The notes under the pieces were generated by a model, which saw nothing but the letters and a program-made list of their open reading frames with translations, was not told the DNA's origin and did no database searches. A program made the position numbers and the translations under genes. This document shows, piece by piece, positions 21,838-31,164 of a stretch of DNA of 31,164 nucleotides. The DNA is from Lineolata rhizophorae (Eukaryota; Ascomycota; Dothideomycetes; Lineolatales; Lineolataceae). The first letter of the stretch is position 1. Each line of letters starts with the position of its first letter. The DNA lies in assembly GCA_010093515.1 (NCBI GenBank), contig MU001678.1, positions 604,479 through 635,642 of the forward strand, in the 5' to 3' direction.

Positions 21838-21861
21838 AAAAAAAAAAAAAAAAAAAAAAAA
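21838..21861 (+). repeat. Poly(A) tract, 24 A
   Basis: An uninterrupted run of 24 A is followed by a purine-rich GAAAGAAGCAGAAGAAG stretch. It could be a slippage-prone microsatellite or the tail of a retroposed copy; no recognisable element body or clear target-site duplication was seen. Confidence 0.85.
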
Positions 21862-24001
21862 GAAAGAAGCAGAAGAAGAAGGGCTCCAAGGCAATGCGGG
21901 CAGTACAGCAGCTACTGTACAGATGACTTGCTTGCTAGTACGGCTGCGGGCCTCCCGTGGTCCCCCGCGCGGCATTTGCACTCGTCTGATCTCATGTACC
22001 GTCTTTCGCGCGCCGACGAAGCACGCCAAGACCAACGGCAATGCGCGAGATCAAGCCTCCTTCTGCTATACCATGGTACGTATGTACTAATAGATGGCAA
22101 CTCCCGCTTTCTCGACCCTTGCCCTCAGCCCTCAATACAGTATCTTCGGCCGTTCCTTGGAACCCGTCCATTGAGAACGCGCGGACCGGGGAGGGTTTGC
22201 GAGACGACTAAAAGAGAAGAAGCGGAAGACCACCCGGGGGAGTGGTTGGAAGGGAAGACATCTCCCCTCTCGGCCATCCAGCTAGATAGCCGGCCCTCGA
22301 CGGCCCAAGCGCAACAGCCAAGCTGAATTGCGGAGAACTGGTACGCAGACAACATGGCACGCCCCGTGCGCACGGCGGCGAGCGCCACAAACACACTCGC
22401 GATTTGAACGCCTTAAACGGTCCGATAGCACGGCCGACGGGTTCGGTTCGGCCTCGTCTGTTCGTTCGGTTCCTCCCGCGCCGCGCGCACGCTACTACCT
22501 ACGCTCCTACGGGGGCACAGCCAACCAGCCTTAGTACCTGCCTAGGTACAGGTGGTGACGAGTAAGTTCATGCTCTCGCGGTTCGCCGCATGAGAAGACG
22601 AAAAAGGTTCAGTCGAGTACATACATGGCGTACGACGCAAGCAGCGCTATCCATGCACCACCCAAAGGTGTGGCCATGACCCGCCAGCCAGCCCGCGCCC
22701 GCGCGCTGCATCGCGGATCGCCGCATATGTAACTCTTCCATGTTGGACGAGTAGCAAGCGACCCGCCTTCCGCGCTGAGGGACTTACCTCGGCCGTGACC
22801 CGGGTCCATTTTGCGACAGGTCGTCTCGTCTAGGTGAACTATCGCACCCTCGACCGCAGTTGGGATCGAAGGTCGGACCCTTGGGCTCCATAGAATTACC
22901 CTGGCGGGAAGAGCATGTCGCTACTATGGCAGGGAACGCGAAGTCCCCTATCGGTTGAAATATGCGACTCCTTGGTACGGCTCTCGGTTGGTTTAGCGAA
23001 CCGGTGATGCACACAGAACAAACGTCCCTATCCCCAGCTTAAATTGTGTTAGATTGGACCTCGCAACCGTGAAACAGCTTTGATTGTGGGAAAAGGCGCC
23101 TTCGCCCACGAGCGCACTACGCGAAACTGTAACGGAGCCGGATGGTCTCGTGCGGTTACCGCTGCAATTGTCACGTCGCGGTCTCTCGAGAACCAACGAG
23201 AACGGGCCCAGCCACAGCTCAGGCCGACGGCCAGCACGCCTACTACCTTGGCGAACCCGGAAGGCGCCCATTGGTATGTATGTGTACGTCACCCCAAAGG
23301 TCTCGGTGTTCTGATGCTTTGTACAGCGGGGTTTGGCCGGCTTCGTCGCGCAGGAGCCTTTAACCTAGGTGGGCATGGCTCCGCCTGACCATCCTACAGT
23401 CCTATGTACCCAATGGTACGTTGGGTTAGCGACGCACGGCAGGGTGCTCCGCATCATCCATCCATCGCAAAGTTGGTTCCCTCGCATCCTCCCTTTCAGC
23501 ATCGCAATGGCCGAGCGGCCAGCCGGCTGGAGGCCTCCTTGGCCGGGGCGGCCGTCAAAAAGTAAAAGTTCGACGCTTCTCTTCCTTCCGACTCCACCGG
23601 CGCGCAACTAATAGGACAGTGGGGCGCGCTCGCGCTCCGGGCGGCTCGAACGATGGACGGCCCTCTCGTTCTGTGGCATGTGGACCGTACATGAAGCATG
23701 AAAGCTGCTGCTGCGCGCGCGGTAGGCAGCAGGTCTGAGACCTGAGCGGCGGAAGACGGGTGTTTCTGGCCGTGCGACTAGTAGCTGCGTGTGCATGCTC
23801 GAGTCTACACTGGGCACGGCTGTGTACAGTGGACTTTTCCTGGCCGAAGAGGGAGGGGGGCCCCAAACGTCGGTCCCAGCCAGTGAGCGACTGAGGGGCC
23901 CAGCCATCTGCAGCCGGCCGGGACGGGATGCTAAGGCGGCTCCGCCCAAAAGCGGGAAGACGCGCAGGGTGCGGAGCTACGGGGCGTCGAGGAGCGAAGC
24001 T

Positions 24002-24027
24002 GGGGGAGGGGAGGGGGGGAGGGGGGG
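24002..24027 (+). other. G-quadruplex motif
   Basis: Four G-runs of 5, 4, 7 and 7 are separated by single A residues, an ideal intramolecular G-quadruplex pattern with one-base loops. It sits in the long gene-poor region. Confidence 0.75.
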
Positions 24028-25356
24028 CGGCAGCGGCGAGACGAGGTAGGCCCTCTGGCCTCTTGGACCGCGTCCTGGTGCTCTCTGCTCGTGCTATCGC
24101 GCGCTGCCCTGGTGCTTCGAACGGCGCACCCACCACAAGCGCACGCGAGCCGCTCATGGGTTCTCAGAAGTCCAAACATTGCTCAGTTCGTGTCCCGTGC
24201 TGCTGGCCGGCGCCGCGGTACTGCACCCTGGGACCCCCTGGACTGTGCGTGCAAGTTGACGGCTATGGCACAATAATTGAAGAAAATTAGGTACTGAGAG
24301 ATAAAAAGAGAGGATAGGAATCAAGCCGGCAAATAAATTCGCTGGGGAAAGATCCGGTTTCGCACGAGGGCTTGTCATCACGCCAAATGACGGTCGCGTC
24401 GCTTGTCAGATGCTTGCCCGGCCATTCCATCTAGCTAAGGCAATTCCCCGCAGACGCAGCCCTGTTCGAGATCTATCCGTCGGCTCGCTTCGTCCAAGAC
24501 GCGGGGTGAGCAGGGAGGAGACGGGGTGGTGTACGCAGCGATTCACGCTTAAGTAGGGACCTCACTTCTGGCGGAATTCACGAGCGAGAGGGCAAAAAAG
24601 AAAGCTGGGAGGGGAGGGGTATATGTAACTCTGCAAATGAGGTGATGCCTCCGAACCCGCCCATTCGGATGCCGTAAACAGATATGAAGAAAACACGGGC
24701 CCCAAAAAAGAGCGCGCGCTCAACAGACTGTGGAGTCCAGAGGAAGGGTTGCAGATGAATCAAGGCGGCACGGCTCGTAGTCTAACGCGCACCGACGGCT
24801 GGGGGACTCGATTGGCGAGGGGCAAAAAAGGCGCAATTTAACGGCGGGAGTCGCGCGAGAGTGGAGGAAAGGGCAGAAAAAGGCGCCGGAATTGGGACGT
24901 TGGGCAATTTTCATTCGAGCCCTGCGGCGCCGGGCGTCCAGGTGGTGGCGGCGGCGGCGGCGCCCGAACTGGACGACTGGACGACGCGTACCCGCTACGG
25001 AGAGCGGCCACCACCGGCGGCGCGCCGGGGAAGGTTCGAGCCTCGTCGTCTGCGGGCGGGCAGCAACCGTGCGGCCGAGTGGCCCGTGCGCGCAGCCGGG
25101 CGCCGGACCCCTGCGCGGGACCCGGCCGGGGGCAGCTGCGGGGCGGGGCCAATGGGGGCGGGGCTGCAGATTCGGGCGGCGGCCGGCGCTGGGCGGCCGG
25201 CGGGCCACACCCTTCGACTGCTGCAAGGCGGCGCACGCCAATGTACGCAAGTCGGTCGTGCATCCCCCGGACTTCCGCGTGACATGGGCCGGTGGAGGGA
25301 CGTCGCTTTGCATCGCGCCACAGGGCGGGGTCGCGGAGGAGGGACGGCGAAGGGGG

Positions 25357-25422
25357 CGAGGACGGGGACGAGGACGAGGGCGAGGGCGCGGTCGAGGACG
25401 CGGTCGAGGTCGAGGGAGCGGT
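25357..25422. repeat. Degenerate GAGGAC-type hexamer repeat
   Basis: A GA/CG-rich tract with roughly 6-base periodicity (GCGAGGACGGGGACGAGGAC and onward) reads as alternating Arg-Gly in one frame. It accounts for the long spurious open frames on both strands. Confidence 0.65.
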
Positions 25423-27187
25423 CCCAGGGGCCTTGATTGCTACGGAGCACTGCTCCGGCCACACGCCGGCCGCGCGCGCGAGCCCTGTGGTAGAGTGCCC
25501 AAGGTACCGGGTAGTATGGGCGCCCGTGCCGGCCAGCCAGCCGCGCGCGCAATTGCCGTACAAACGCCCGGCGGCCTGGCCAGGTGCCCAGACCGCGATA
25601 TATCACGTCGGCACCGCGAGTGCGGAGAGGGCGGCGAGGAGGGGTGGTTTGCGCCGGCGGAGGAGCTCGCGGACCAGGGAGGAACTCACGTAGCTACTGC
25701 CACAGGCCATCGCCTCGCGGGGGCGCGCCGCAGCCACCAGCCAGACCAGACGGGGCCGGCCCAGCTCCAGCGCAGCCCGCCCCGGCGCCGGGCCCGTCTG
25801 TGGTGTCTCTGCGCGTCCGGCGGCCGGCGGCGCGCAGTGCTAGCAGTAAGGCGTGGAGCAGCCCCGAGTGGCCCGCACCCGTACCAGCCCGTACCAGCCC
25901 GGCGGCCCTCCGCCGGCTTGTCGACGGCCAGGTCGAGCGCAGGCCGGGCAGCTGCCGGCCGCGGCGCGCAGGACGGGATGGAAGACTGGAGGTCCAAGGG
26001 TCCCCTCCCGCCAACCCCCCCGTTACCCCGCTTTCCGCGCTCGTGCCAGCTGCAGCGCCCGGCCGCCCCCAGTCGGCGGCGGGCGCGGTACACGGGACAT
26101 CGGCGCGCGCAGAGGCGCGCGTGCTCCCCGGGTACCCGATACCTCGACCTCACCTTGCGCTCCCTAGCAATGCGGACACGGAAGACGGGCCCCGCGGCGT
26201 GTGCTGCACACACATAGCGCAGCTAAAGAAGCACCCGGCCCTGCCATTGGCATCCGCAGCAAGCCTCAGAGCAGCGCCCGCCCGTCGAGCCCGCCCCGCG
26301 AGCGCGCACGCCCCGGCCGTGCCTGCCCGCGCCGTTGCTGCTCGCCGAACGCGGCCCCGCCGGCGCACCGTTGCCCTCCTGCCCGCTTGCCCTTCCGGTA
26401 GTAGATGGCCACTTTAGTCCCTCCCGTCTGGTCCGCCGCCCGCGCCTCTCGCCGCGGCTTCCAGAAGCAAAACACAAGGAGGCAGCTAGCGTCCCGGCAG
26501 CTCCTGCCTGTGTCCAACGAGGGCGCCGACTGTTCGCCCTCTGCCCAGTTTTCGGACCGCCCTCCCTCGCACCCCCCAGCCATATTCTCTCTCATCTTTA
26601 ATCTTTTGTGCCGTGCGCCGCCCGCGCGTGCTATTCGGCTTCCCGCGCGCGCCCGCCTCCCGATTTGAACAACATTGTCCCTTTCCCAGTGGCGGGGCTC
26701 CGTGTGCTGCAACCCTGGGCTCTTCGCCTGTTTTGCCTCCGGTAGTAGTAAACGAACTTCTGCACCGTTGCGTTTTTGGGACCTCTCCTCTGCCGTTTCT
26801 GAGCTTCGTCATAAGCAGCGCGACTTTTGGCGTTGCCGTTGCCAGCATCAACACACTGCATCGGCTTTCAGCTTGTATCGGGTCTGGTTCTGCGGCCGTC
26901 TTGTGTCGTCCCATGCGGCCCGGTTGAACGCGTCAAGTGCCCGCGCGCACGCACGAGCCCTTAAAAGAAAGTGAGGAAACTGAATTGGCCGCGGTACATC
27001 TGGCGTTAAGAGGTCCCATATGCTGCTGCCCCGGCCGCCGGCGCCTTCCCCCGCAGCTTGACTTCTTGCTAGTGAAAGCCACACCACACCCCATCGTCAT
27101 CATCCCAGGCACTTGCTTCATCTCCGCCCCGTTGCTTTTCTTCCCCGCAAAACGAGCGCCTCGCGCCGCTCTTCATATCTGCCCGCC

Positions 27188-27192
27188 ATGTC
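27188..27192 (+). other. Candidate five-base first coding exon (ATGTC) of the Myb-like gene
   Basis: CGCCATGTC is followed directly by a perfect donor, GTAAGT. Joining it to the acceptor TCTAG ending at 27645 gives ATG TCA and then an open frame (Met-Ser-Ser-Ser-Pro-Ser-Ser-Lys-Arg and on) that is in frame with the exon starting at 27728. It would add 29 residues and imply a 453-nt first intron. Very short ATG-bearing first exons occur in fungi; this one rests only on splice consensus and frame. Confidence 0.35.
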
Positions 27193-27727
27193 GTAAGTTG
27201 CATCGGTCCAGCTTCTTCCCCAAGTTTCACTTTTCCTCCTTTCGTCATTCGTGCCGTGGTGCGGGCGATCTCGGCGGTTGGCCGTTTCTGGATCCGAGAA
27301 CTGCAGATCGGCCTGCGTTGAACAAGCGGATCGGATCTAAAACTAGCATCCGCTCGTCCCAACGCTGAACCAGACGCTGCCCAAGCTGGACGACGACAGA
27401 GCCGGCGGAACGCTGAGACCTAGGGTCCACAGGAAGGAAATGACATTCTGTACTTAACTGTCACATCCCGTTGGCTTTTAATCGGTTGTCCTCGTGTGAC
27501 GTACCGTTTGCTGTTCTTTTGCTCTCTCCCCCATTACCCTATCTCATACTCCGTTCCTGCACACATAAAAGACCAATCTTCACGGATACTGTCAATAACG
27601 GTCGTCGCTGACAACCTCATCTTATGCATCTGGTTCGCCGTCTAGATCATCTCCATCTTCAAAGCGAAATTTGAAGCCACAACCGTCACCAATAGCACCG
27701 GGCACCGTCTCCGGTTCGCAGCTCACC

Positions 27728-29162
27728 ATGCCAACCGATCCGAGTACGCTACTTGCTCAACAATTACAACCAGCTGAACCGTTCGTGTCGGGAACGTTTG
27801 GTGGTACGCCAGTGTCCGCCGCAACGGCATCCGCCCCGATTGCAACCCCGGCTGTTGCGGCTACATCTTCAACCTCGGGCAATTCTCGGAAGAGACGCGC
27901 CTCAGGTCAACCGGCAGCCCAGCAGCAAACCCAGGTCGGAGCCGGCACCGACGCAACGGGCGAGACGGCAACGACGGCAGGGGCCAGCGCACCACCTCCT
28001 AAGAAAGGGCGTACAAACACGCCCTGGACACCCGCCGAGGAGCAACGGCTTAAGTCGATGAGGGATGCAGGAAAGAGTTGGAGTGAAATTGCAAAGGTAC
28101 GGACCTACCTTGCGAAGTGTGATCCTTACTGTTATCGTCATGCCGCGGCAAGGACGTTCAAGCATCAAAACAGAGTGTTCTTGCATGCCAAACCCTTTTG
28201 TTTCGACTGTCTCCAAACCGTCCATATTCCTTGCCGTTGCTGCGTTTTTGTCGGTTGTCCGGTATCCGAAACTGCAGGAGACGGCGAGATGGAGAAGGCA
28301 AACGACTGTTACAGCCGATGGAGAGAAGACAATACGCGCAACTGCAAGGAACAGGGGCTGACGTGTTGCATCATTTTAGGAATTTCCTTCGAGAACCGAA
28401 GGGAGCGTAAAGAAGCATTGGTATAAGGTGGGTTGGCCTCGACGACCTAAATGGAATCCATGCGAACTCTACTCCGCCACCTACCTTCTAGAGCCACAAG
28501 ACTAAAGCTCATGACTCTTTCCAATCCAGGATATGCATTACGCCGAGTTCGCGGAAGACGAGGTACGTCGTCGCTCCCTTCTGTGTTCTGCATTCAATGC
28601 CGTTGTATCGGACATGAAACGCTAAACGTTTTTTCACAATTGAAAACAGAGTGCCGCATTACTCGCCGCGATTAAGGAGTACGAAGCCAACAAGTGGAAA
28701 GCGATAGGGCAGAAAGTAAACAAGCCAGCGAAGGTAAGCATGAACGACGAGTGGAATGAAATGAAAAATAGAAACCCATCGGAGTGCCGCTTTTTCGCTA
28801 CACCAGCGAAACATTCAAAACAAATGCAGAAATACACCTACCCCACCCAAGGCTTGGGCCAAATTGGATCCATTGGAATTCGAACGAAGCGCGGCTTCAC
28901 GACTGCCGTACCATCCGGCGCGAGCCGGCTTCCTTTTGGTATGGCGCATCGGAAGTCCCGGCGCGATGTGAGAGGTCTCACTTTGGGTCAACCGGCACCG
29001 CCGAAGCAAGCAGTGGAAGCGATACTTGCGTCTGAGATGGAACAAATAGGGCCACCACATCGTTTTCGCGCGTTGCTGCAACTCATGGACGGTATTGCTA
29101 ACCATCACGATGCATAGGCCTGCGAGCAGTATGCCAAAGAGCATTTCGGTGGCAAGGTGTAA
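27728..29162 (+). CDS. Myb-like DNA-binding protein with two SANT-type repeats
   Basis: CDS join(27728..28096, 28380..28427, 28530..28562, 28650..28733, 29118..29162), 192 aa. It is likely a nuclear DNA-binding protein. The first 95 residues are Ala/Thr/Pro/Gln-rich with a basic patch (SRKRR, about 57-61). Repeat 1 runs from Trp100 (WTPAEEQRLKSMRDAGKSWS) across exon 2 (EFPSRTEGSVKKHWYK). Repeat 2 begins after DMHYAEF and reads ALLAAIKEYEANKWKAIGQK, ending ACEQYAKEHFGGKV. Introns of 283, 102, 87 and 384 nt lie within the repeats; the first and last are unusually long and both stay open in the upstream frame. The last acceptor TAG is itself the in-frame stop of the retained form. The start at 27728 is the first in-frame ATG in this exon; a five-base upstream exon at 27188 is possible. 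Confidence 0.85.
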
Positions 29163-30814
29163 AGGGCTTCTACGACTATAGCCTGCATCTTTCCGGGTTA
29201 GCGTTTTCTTTGGATGATACCAGCGCATCTCCTACGTGCGGGATGGAGCATGCATTTTGCATCAACGACTTAGTCGGGTCTTACCTCCACGAATCGTCTC
29301 TTACTTTCCGATTCCTTTCCTCTCTACTTTGTTCTTTCGGAGATACACGGGTTCTTGAAAGTTAAGCGACGGGCAACAATGAGCTAGGGAAGGTTTGGGA
29401 TGGTAAGGTAGCAGAAAAACCTTGCACGACCGACGGGTCAACTCTGGTTGGGGGGTGGGCGTATTCTTCTTCGGGTTGGAACTTGCCGCCAAGTTCTTCT
29501 CTTTCCTGTTGGCTTCGGTTCCTTCCTGGTTTTTTTTATCCCTAGCGTGCGATGCTGTTGAGCGGGAATTGGAACGATCTGCCTGGCGCGGGCAGGAAAG
29601 GCAGGCATAGTGTCTGAATAATAGCATGAGCCTCGCTGAACTTCAGCGATATCCGGTACAAAAGACAACGACTAAGCGCGTGGAACTAGGTGCTAGCAAC
29701 TCCCGCCCTTATCGCCGCGTGCGGCGTCATTCGGTCCGTTGAAGCTCAAGCGTCACCCTCCTTGACACGTATGGAAGCCCGGTGGCAGCGTTGGTCGATG
29801 TTTTCAGAATGAGCGAGGAAAGAAAGAAACCTTAGAGAGCCGCAGAGTTCGGACCAGGAGGCCACGGAAACGACAGGCCCGCGCCTGCCCAAAGCTCTCT
29901 CCACCTTCCGACACATTGGTTTGCGGTGCAGCCAATGACGGGATGCCGATGCAACAGCGCGACGTCGTTCTCCGGTTCGCTGGATAGGTCCTTCCATCGT
30001 TCTGGTCTGGTGGTACAGCCACGGCGGCAGATCCATGTGGTGCAACTGGAGCGGCAACAATGCCGAGATACTGGATGCTGTCCAGCCTACGATTCTGCCC
30101 ATGGCCTATTTCACGCAGCATCTTGTTTTGTTATACGTGTTGTTGCTTGTGGAAGAAACAGGCCGGCCGTGGGATTAGAGAGCTGCATGCCATGGCTCTC
30201 CTTGTGAAGTGCCATGGCTAGCATGACCGCCGTCCGAGCGTAGGAAGCCACAAGGACGAGTGTGACCCCGTTGGAACGTACCTTCCCACGATGAACGAAA
30301 TACCATGATTGGCGCGCAGCAGGTACATTGAGCGGCCGTTAAGCTTCGCGAAAAAAACGATATTTTGACTGCTGGGTCGAGCCTGTGCATCCCACAGGGC
30401 ACCTCGATTGCTTCGAACCCGGATGCTTCTTCGGCACATCACCAGCAATAATCTGATCAGCAAGCAAAACGGATGAAATTGCCGCGGAATGTATGGTAGG
30501 GACTACGGACATATCATCCGCCTCAAGTAAACTCTGTGAGCAGGGATGCGAGCTATATTGCAATGGCGACGGCTGACAAATGGGCGGCGAGGACAACTAC
30601 GACGGCGGGAGTTACGCGACGCGTCCATTCGCGCTCGAACGCGTTCCCTTCCCTCGCAAGGTCTGGCTCGAGCTTGTATCCATTTTCCTGGCAGCGCTCA
30701 GCCTAAATAGCTACGGACGAGCTAGGTCGAGGCCGCCTGCGCGATATATCTCGAGGATCCAAGCTATAATATCAACAACGGAGGAGCATGGGGCCACGAG
30801 GAAGGCTTAAGCTA
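29163..30814. other. Intergenic between the Myb-like gene and the transposon end
   Basis: No supported coding region. ORFs at 29301-29627 (minus), 29746-30102 (minus) and 30580-30810 (plus) have no recognisable motif and no consistent codon bias. The left part should include the 3' UTR of the Myb-like gene. Confidence 0.45.
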
Positions 30815-31164
30815 GCTGACCGGGTTCCGAGTCACCCGGGGTTCCAACTCACTGACCCGAAACCACCCATCCTCATGAAAAATCGTGTTTATTCTCTCAA
30901 CGTAGTTACAATTGCCACTCTGTACACATAGACTGAAGTGTTTGAGCTGCTGTTTCAGCTGCTACTCTTTCTGCTGCCCGTTCCTCAGCGTCGGCATCCC
31001 GTTGTGCCTCAAGAAGTTGTGAGGCCTGTACAGCAACCATGATTGTATCTATATCTGCAAATCGTTGATTTGGATTAACACGAACTTTCTTTCGTGGCTG
31101 TTGAGGCTTAAGAGCCTCAAGTTGACTATTTAATCTTTTATTTTGTGTTTCAAACTCTGCTGCC
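30815..31164 (-). mobile_element. End of a DNA transposon, probably Tc1/mariner superfamily (pogo/Fot1 type), cut by the window edge
   Basis: The segment contains the C-terminal end of a transposase followed by a terminal region with repeated motifs: GGGTTCCGAGTCAC (30822-30835) and GGGTTCCAACTCAC (30839-30852), 12 of 14 bases identical. A TA at 30813-30814 is a plausible target dinucleotide, as this superfamily inserts at TA. The other end lies outside the window, so the exact terminal inverted repeat cannot be fixed. Confidence 0.65.
30906..31163 (-). CDS. Transposase, C-terminal fragment (pogo/Fot1-like, partial at window edge)
   Basis: The minus strand is open from the window edge to TAA at 30908-30906, giving 85 residues without a start. 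The order of features matches the tail of fungal DDE transposases of the pogo/Fot1 type: a charged coiled-coil-like part (FETQNKRLNSQLEALKP), a basic stretch (RKKVRVNP), NQRFADID, and a long Ala/Glu-rich helix ending CTEWQL. The catalytic DDE core would lie beyond the right edge. Codons are A/T-ending, unlike the GC-ending codons of the host genes here, which fits a mobile element. The frame is intact in the visible part, with no sign of repeat-induced mutation. Confidence 0.65.
   Translation of the reverse strand, partial: AAEFETQNKRLNSQLEALKPQQPRKKVRVNPNQRFADIDTIMVAVQASQLLEAQRDADAEERAAERVAAETAAQTLQSMCTEWQL

Larger units (their letters stand above)
18426..27187. other. Long gene-poor region (about 8.8 kb)
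   Basis: I find no supportable gene. Long open frames exist (plus 18879-19913, minus 18836-19567, plus 24892-26217, plus 25584-26417), but they overlap on both strands, have Arg/Pro/Ala/Gly-rich translations and lie in GC-rich islands (about 18950-19700 and 24900-26400). Between them is an AT-richer tract (about 20560-21420) with no coding signal. The left end should contain the promoter of the minus-strand Myb gene. The right end (about 26570-27190), pyrimidine-rich on the plus strand, probably holds the promoter of the plus-strand Myb-like gene. Long noncoding transcripts or untranslated regions could be hidden here. Confidence 0.4.

Noticed and set aside
24892-26217. 441-residue open frame on the plus strand
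   Set aside because: Arg/Gly/Ala-rich low-complexity translation, driven by a hexamer repeat and high GC, overlapped by long ORFs on both strands; no domain or splice context.
28740-29117. 125-residue ORF as an independent gene
   Set aside because: Lies exactly within an intron with good splice signals of the Myb-like gene and shares its frame; better explained as a retained-intron extension.

Overview
The window looks like nuclear DNA of a filamentous ascomycete (Pezizomycotina). The evidence is short GT-AG introns, mostly 53-102 nt with CTRAY-type branch sites, a scytalone dehydratase of DHN-melanin synthesis, fungal-type Atg22, Csx1-like and Myb-like proteins, GC-ending codons, and the end of a probable pogo/Fot1-type transposase. 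No species can be assigned from the sequence alone. Gene density is low: seven well or fairly supported protein genes, one small candidate gene, one tRNA and one truncated transposon end in 31 kb.

Left part (1-9.2 kb): a three-exon atg22-like vacuolar effluxer gene (+), a tRNA-Arg(CCT) gene (-), an AT-rich spacer holding a compact GC-rich block of stacked inverted repeats (about 3.42-3.72 kb), a four-exon scytalone dehydratase gene (+), a 3 kb GC-rich spacer, and a five-exon gene for a three-RRM RNA-binding protein of the Csx1/Nam8 type (+).

Middle (9.2-18.5 kb): a candidate 57-residue ORF, a four-exon cytochrome P450 gene (+), a probable 96-residue unknown protein that seems to need a 39-nt intron, and a Myb/SANT-domain gene on the minus strand.

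Right part (18.5-31.2 kb): about 9 kb without a recognisable gene, including very GC-rich stretches open in many frames, a poly(A) tract and a G-quadruplex motif. This lies between the minus-strand Myb gene and a second, unrelated Myb-like gene on the plus strand with five coding exons and unusually long open introns. The right edge cuts a minus-strand transposase C-terminus with its terminal repeat region.

The genes do not form an obvious pathway. Scytalone dehydratase is not beside a recognisable polyketide synthase or THN reductase, and the P450 has no recognisable cluster partner. The two Myb-type proteins are head to head but far apart. The most unusual items are the structured GC-rich block before the scytalone dehydratase gene, several introns that stay open in frame if retained, and the possible 39-nt intron. 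All exon joins were made by hand from splice consensus, frame and family resemblance, without any database search.
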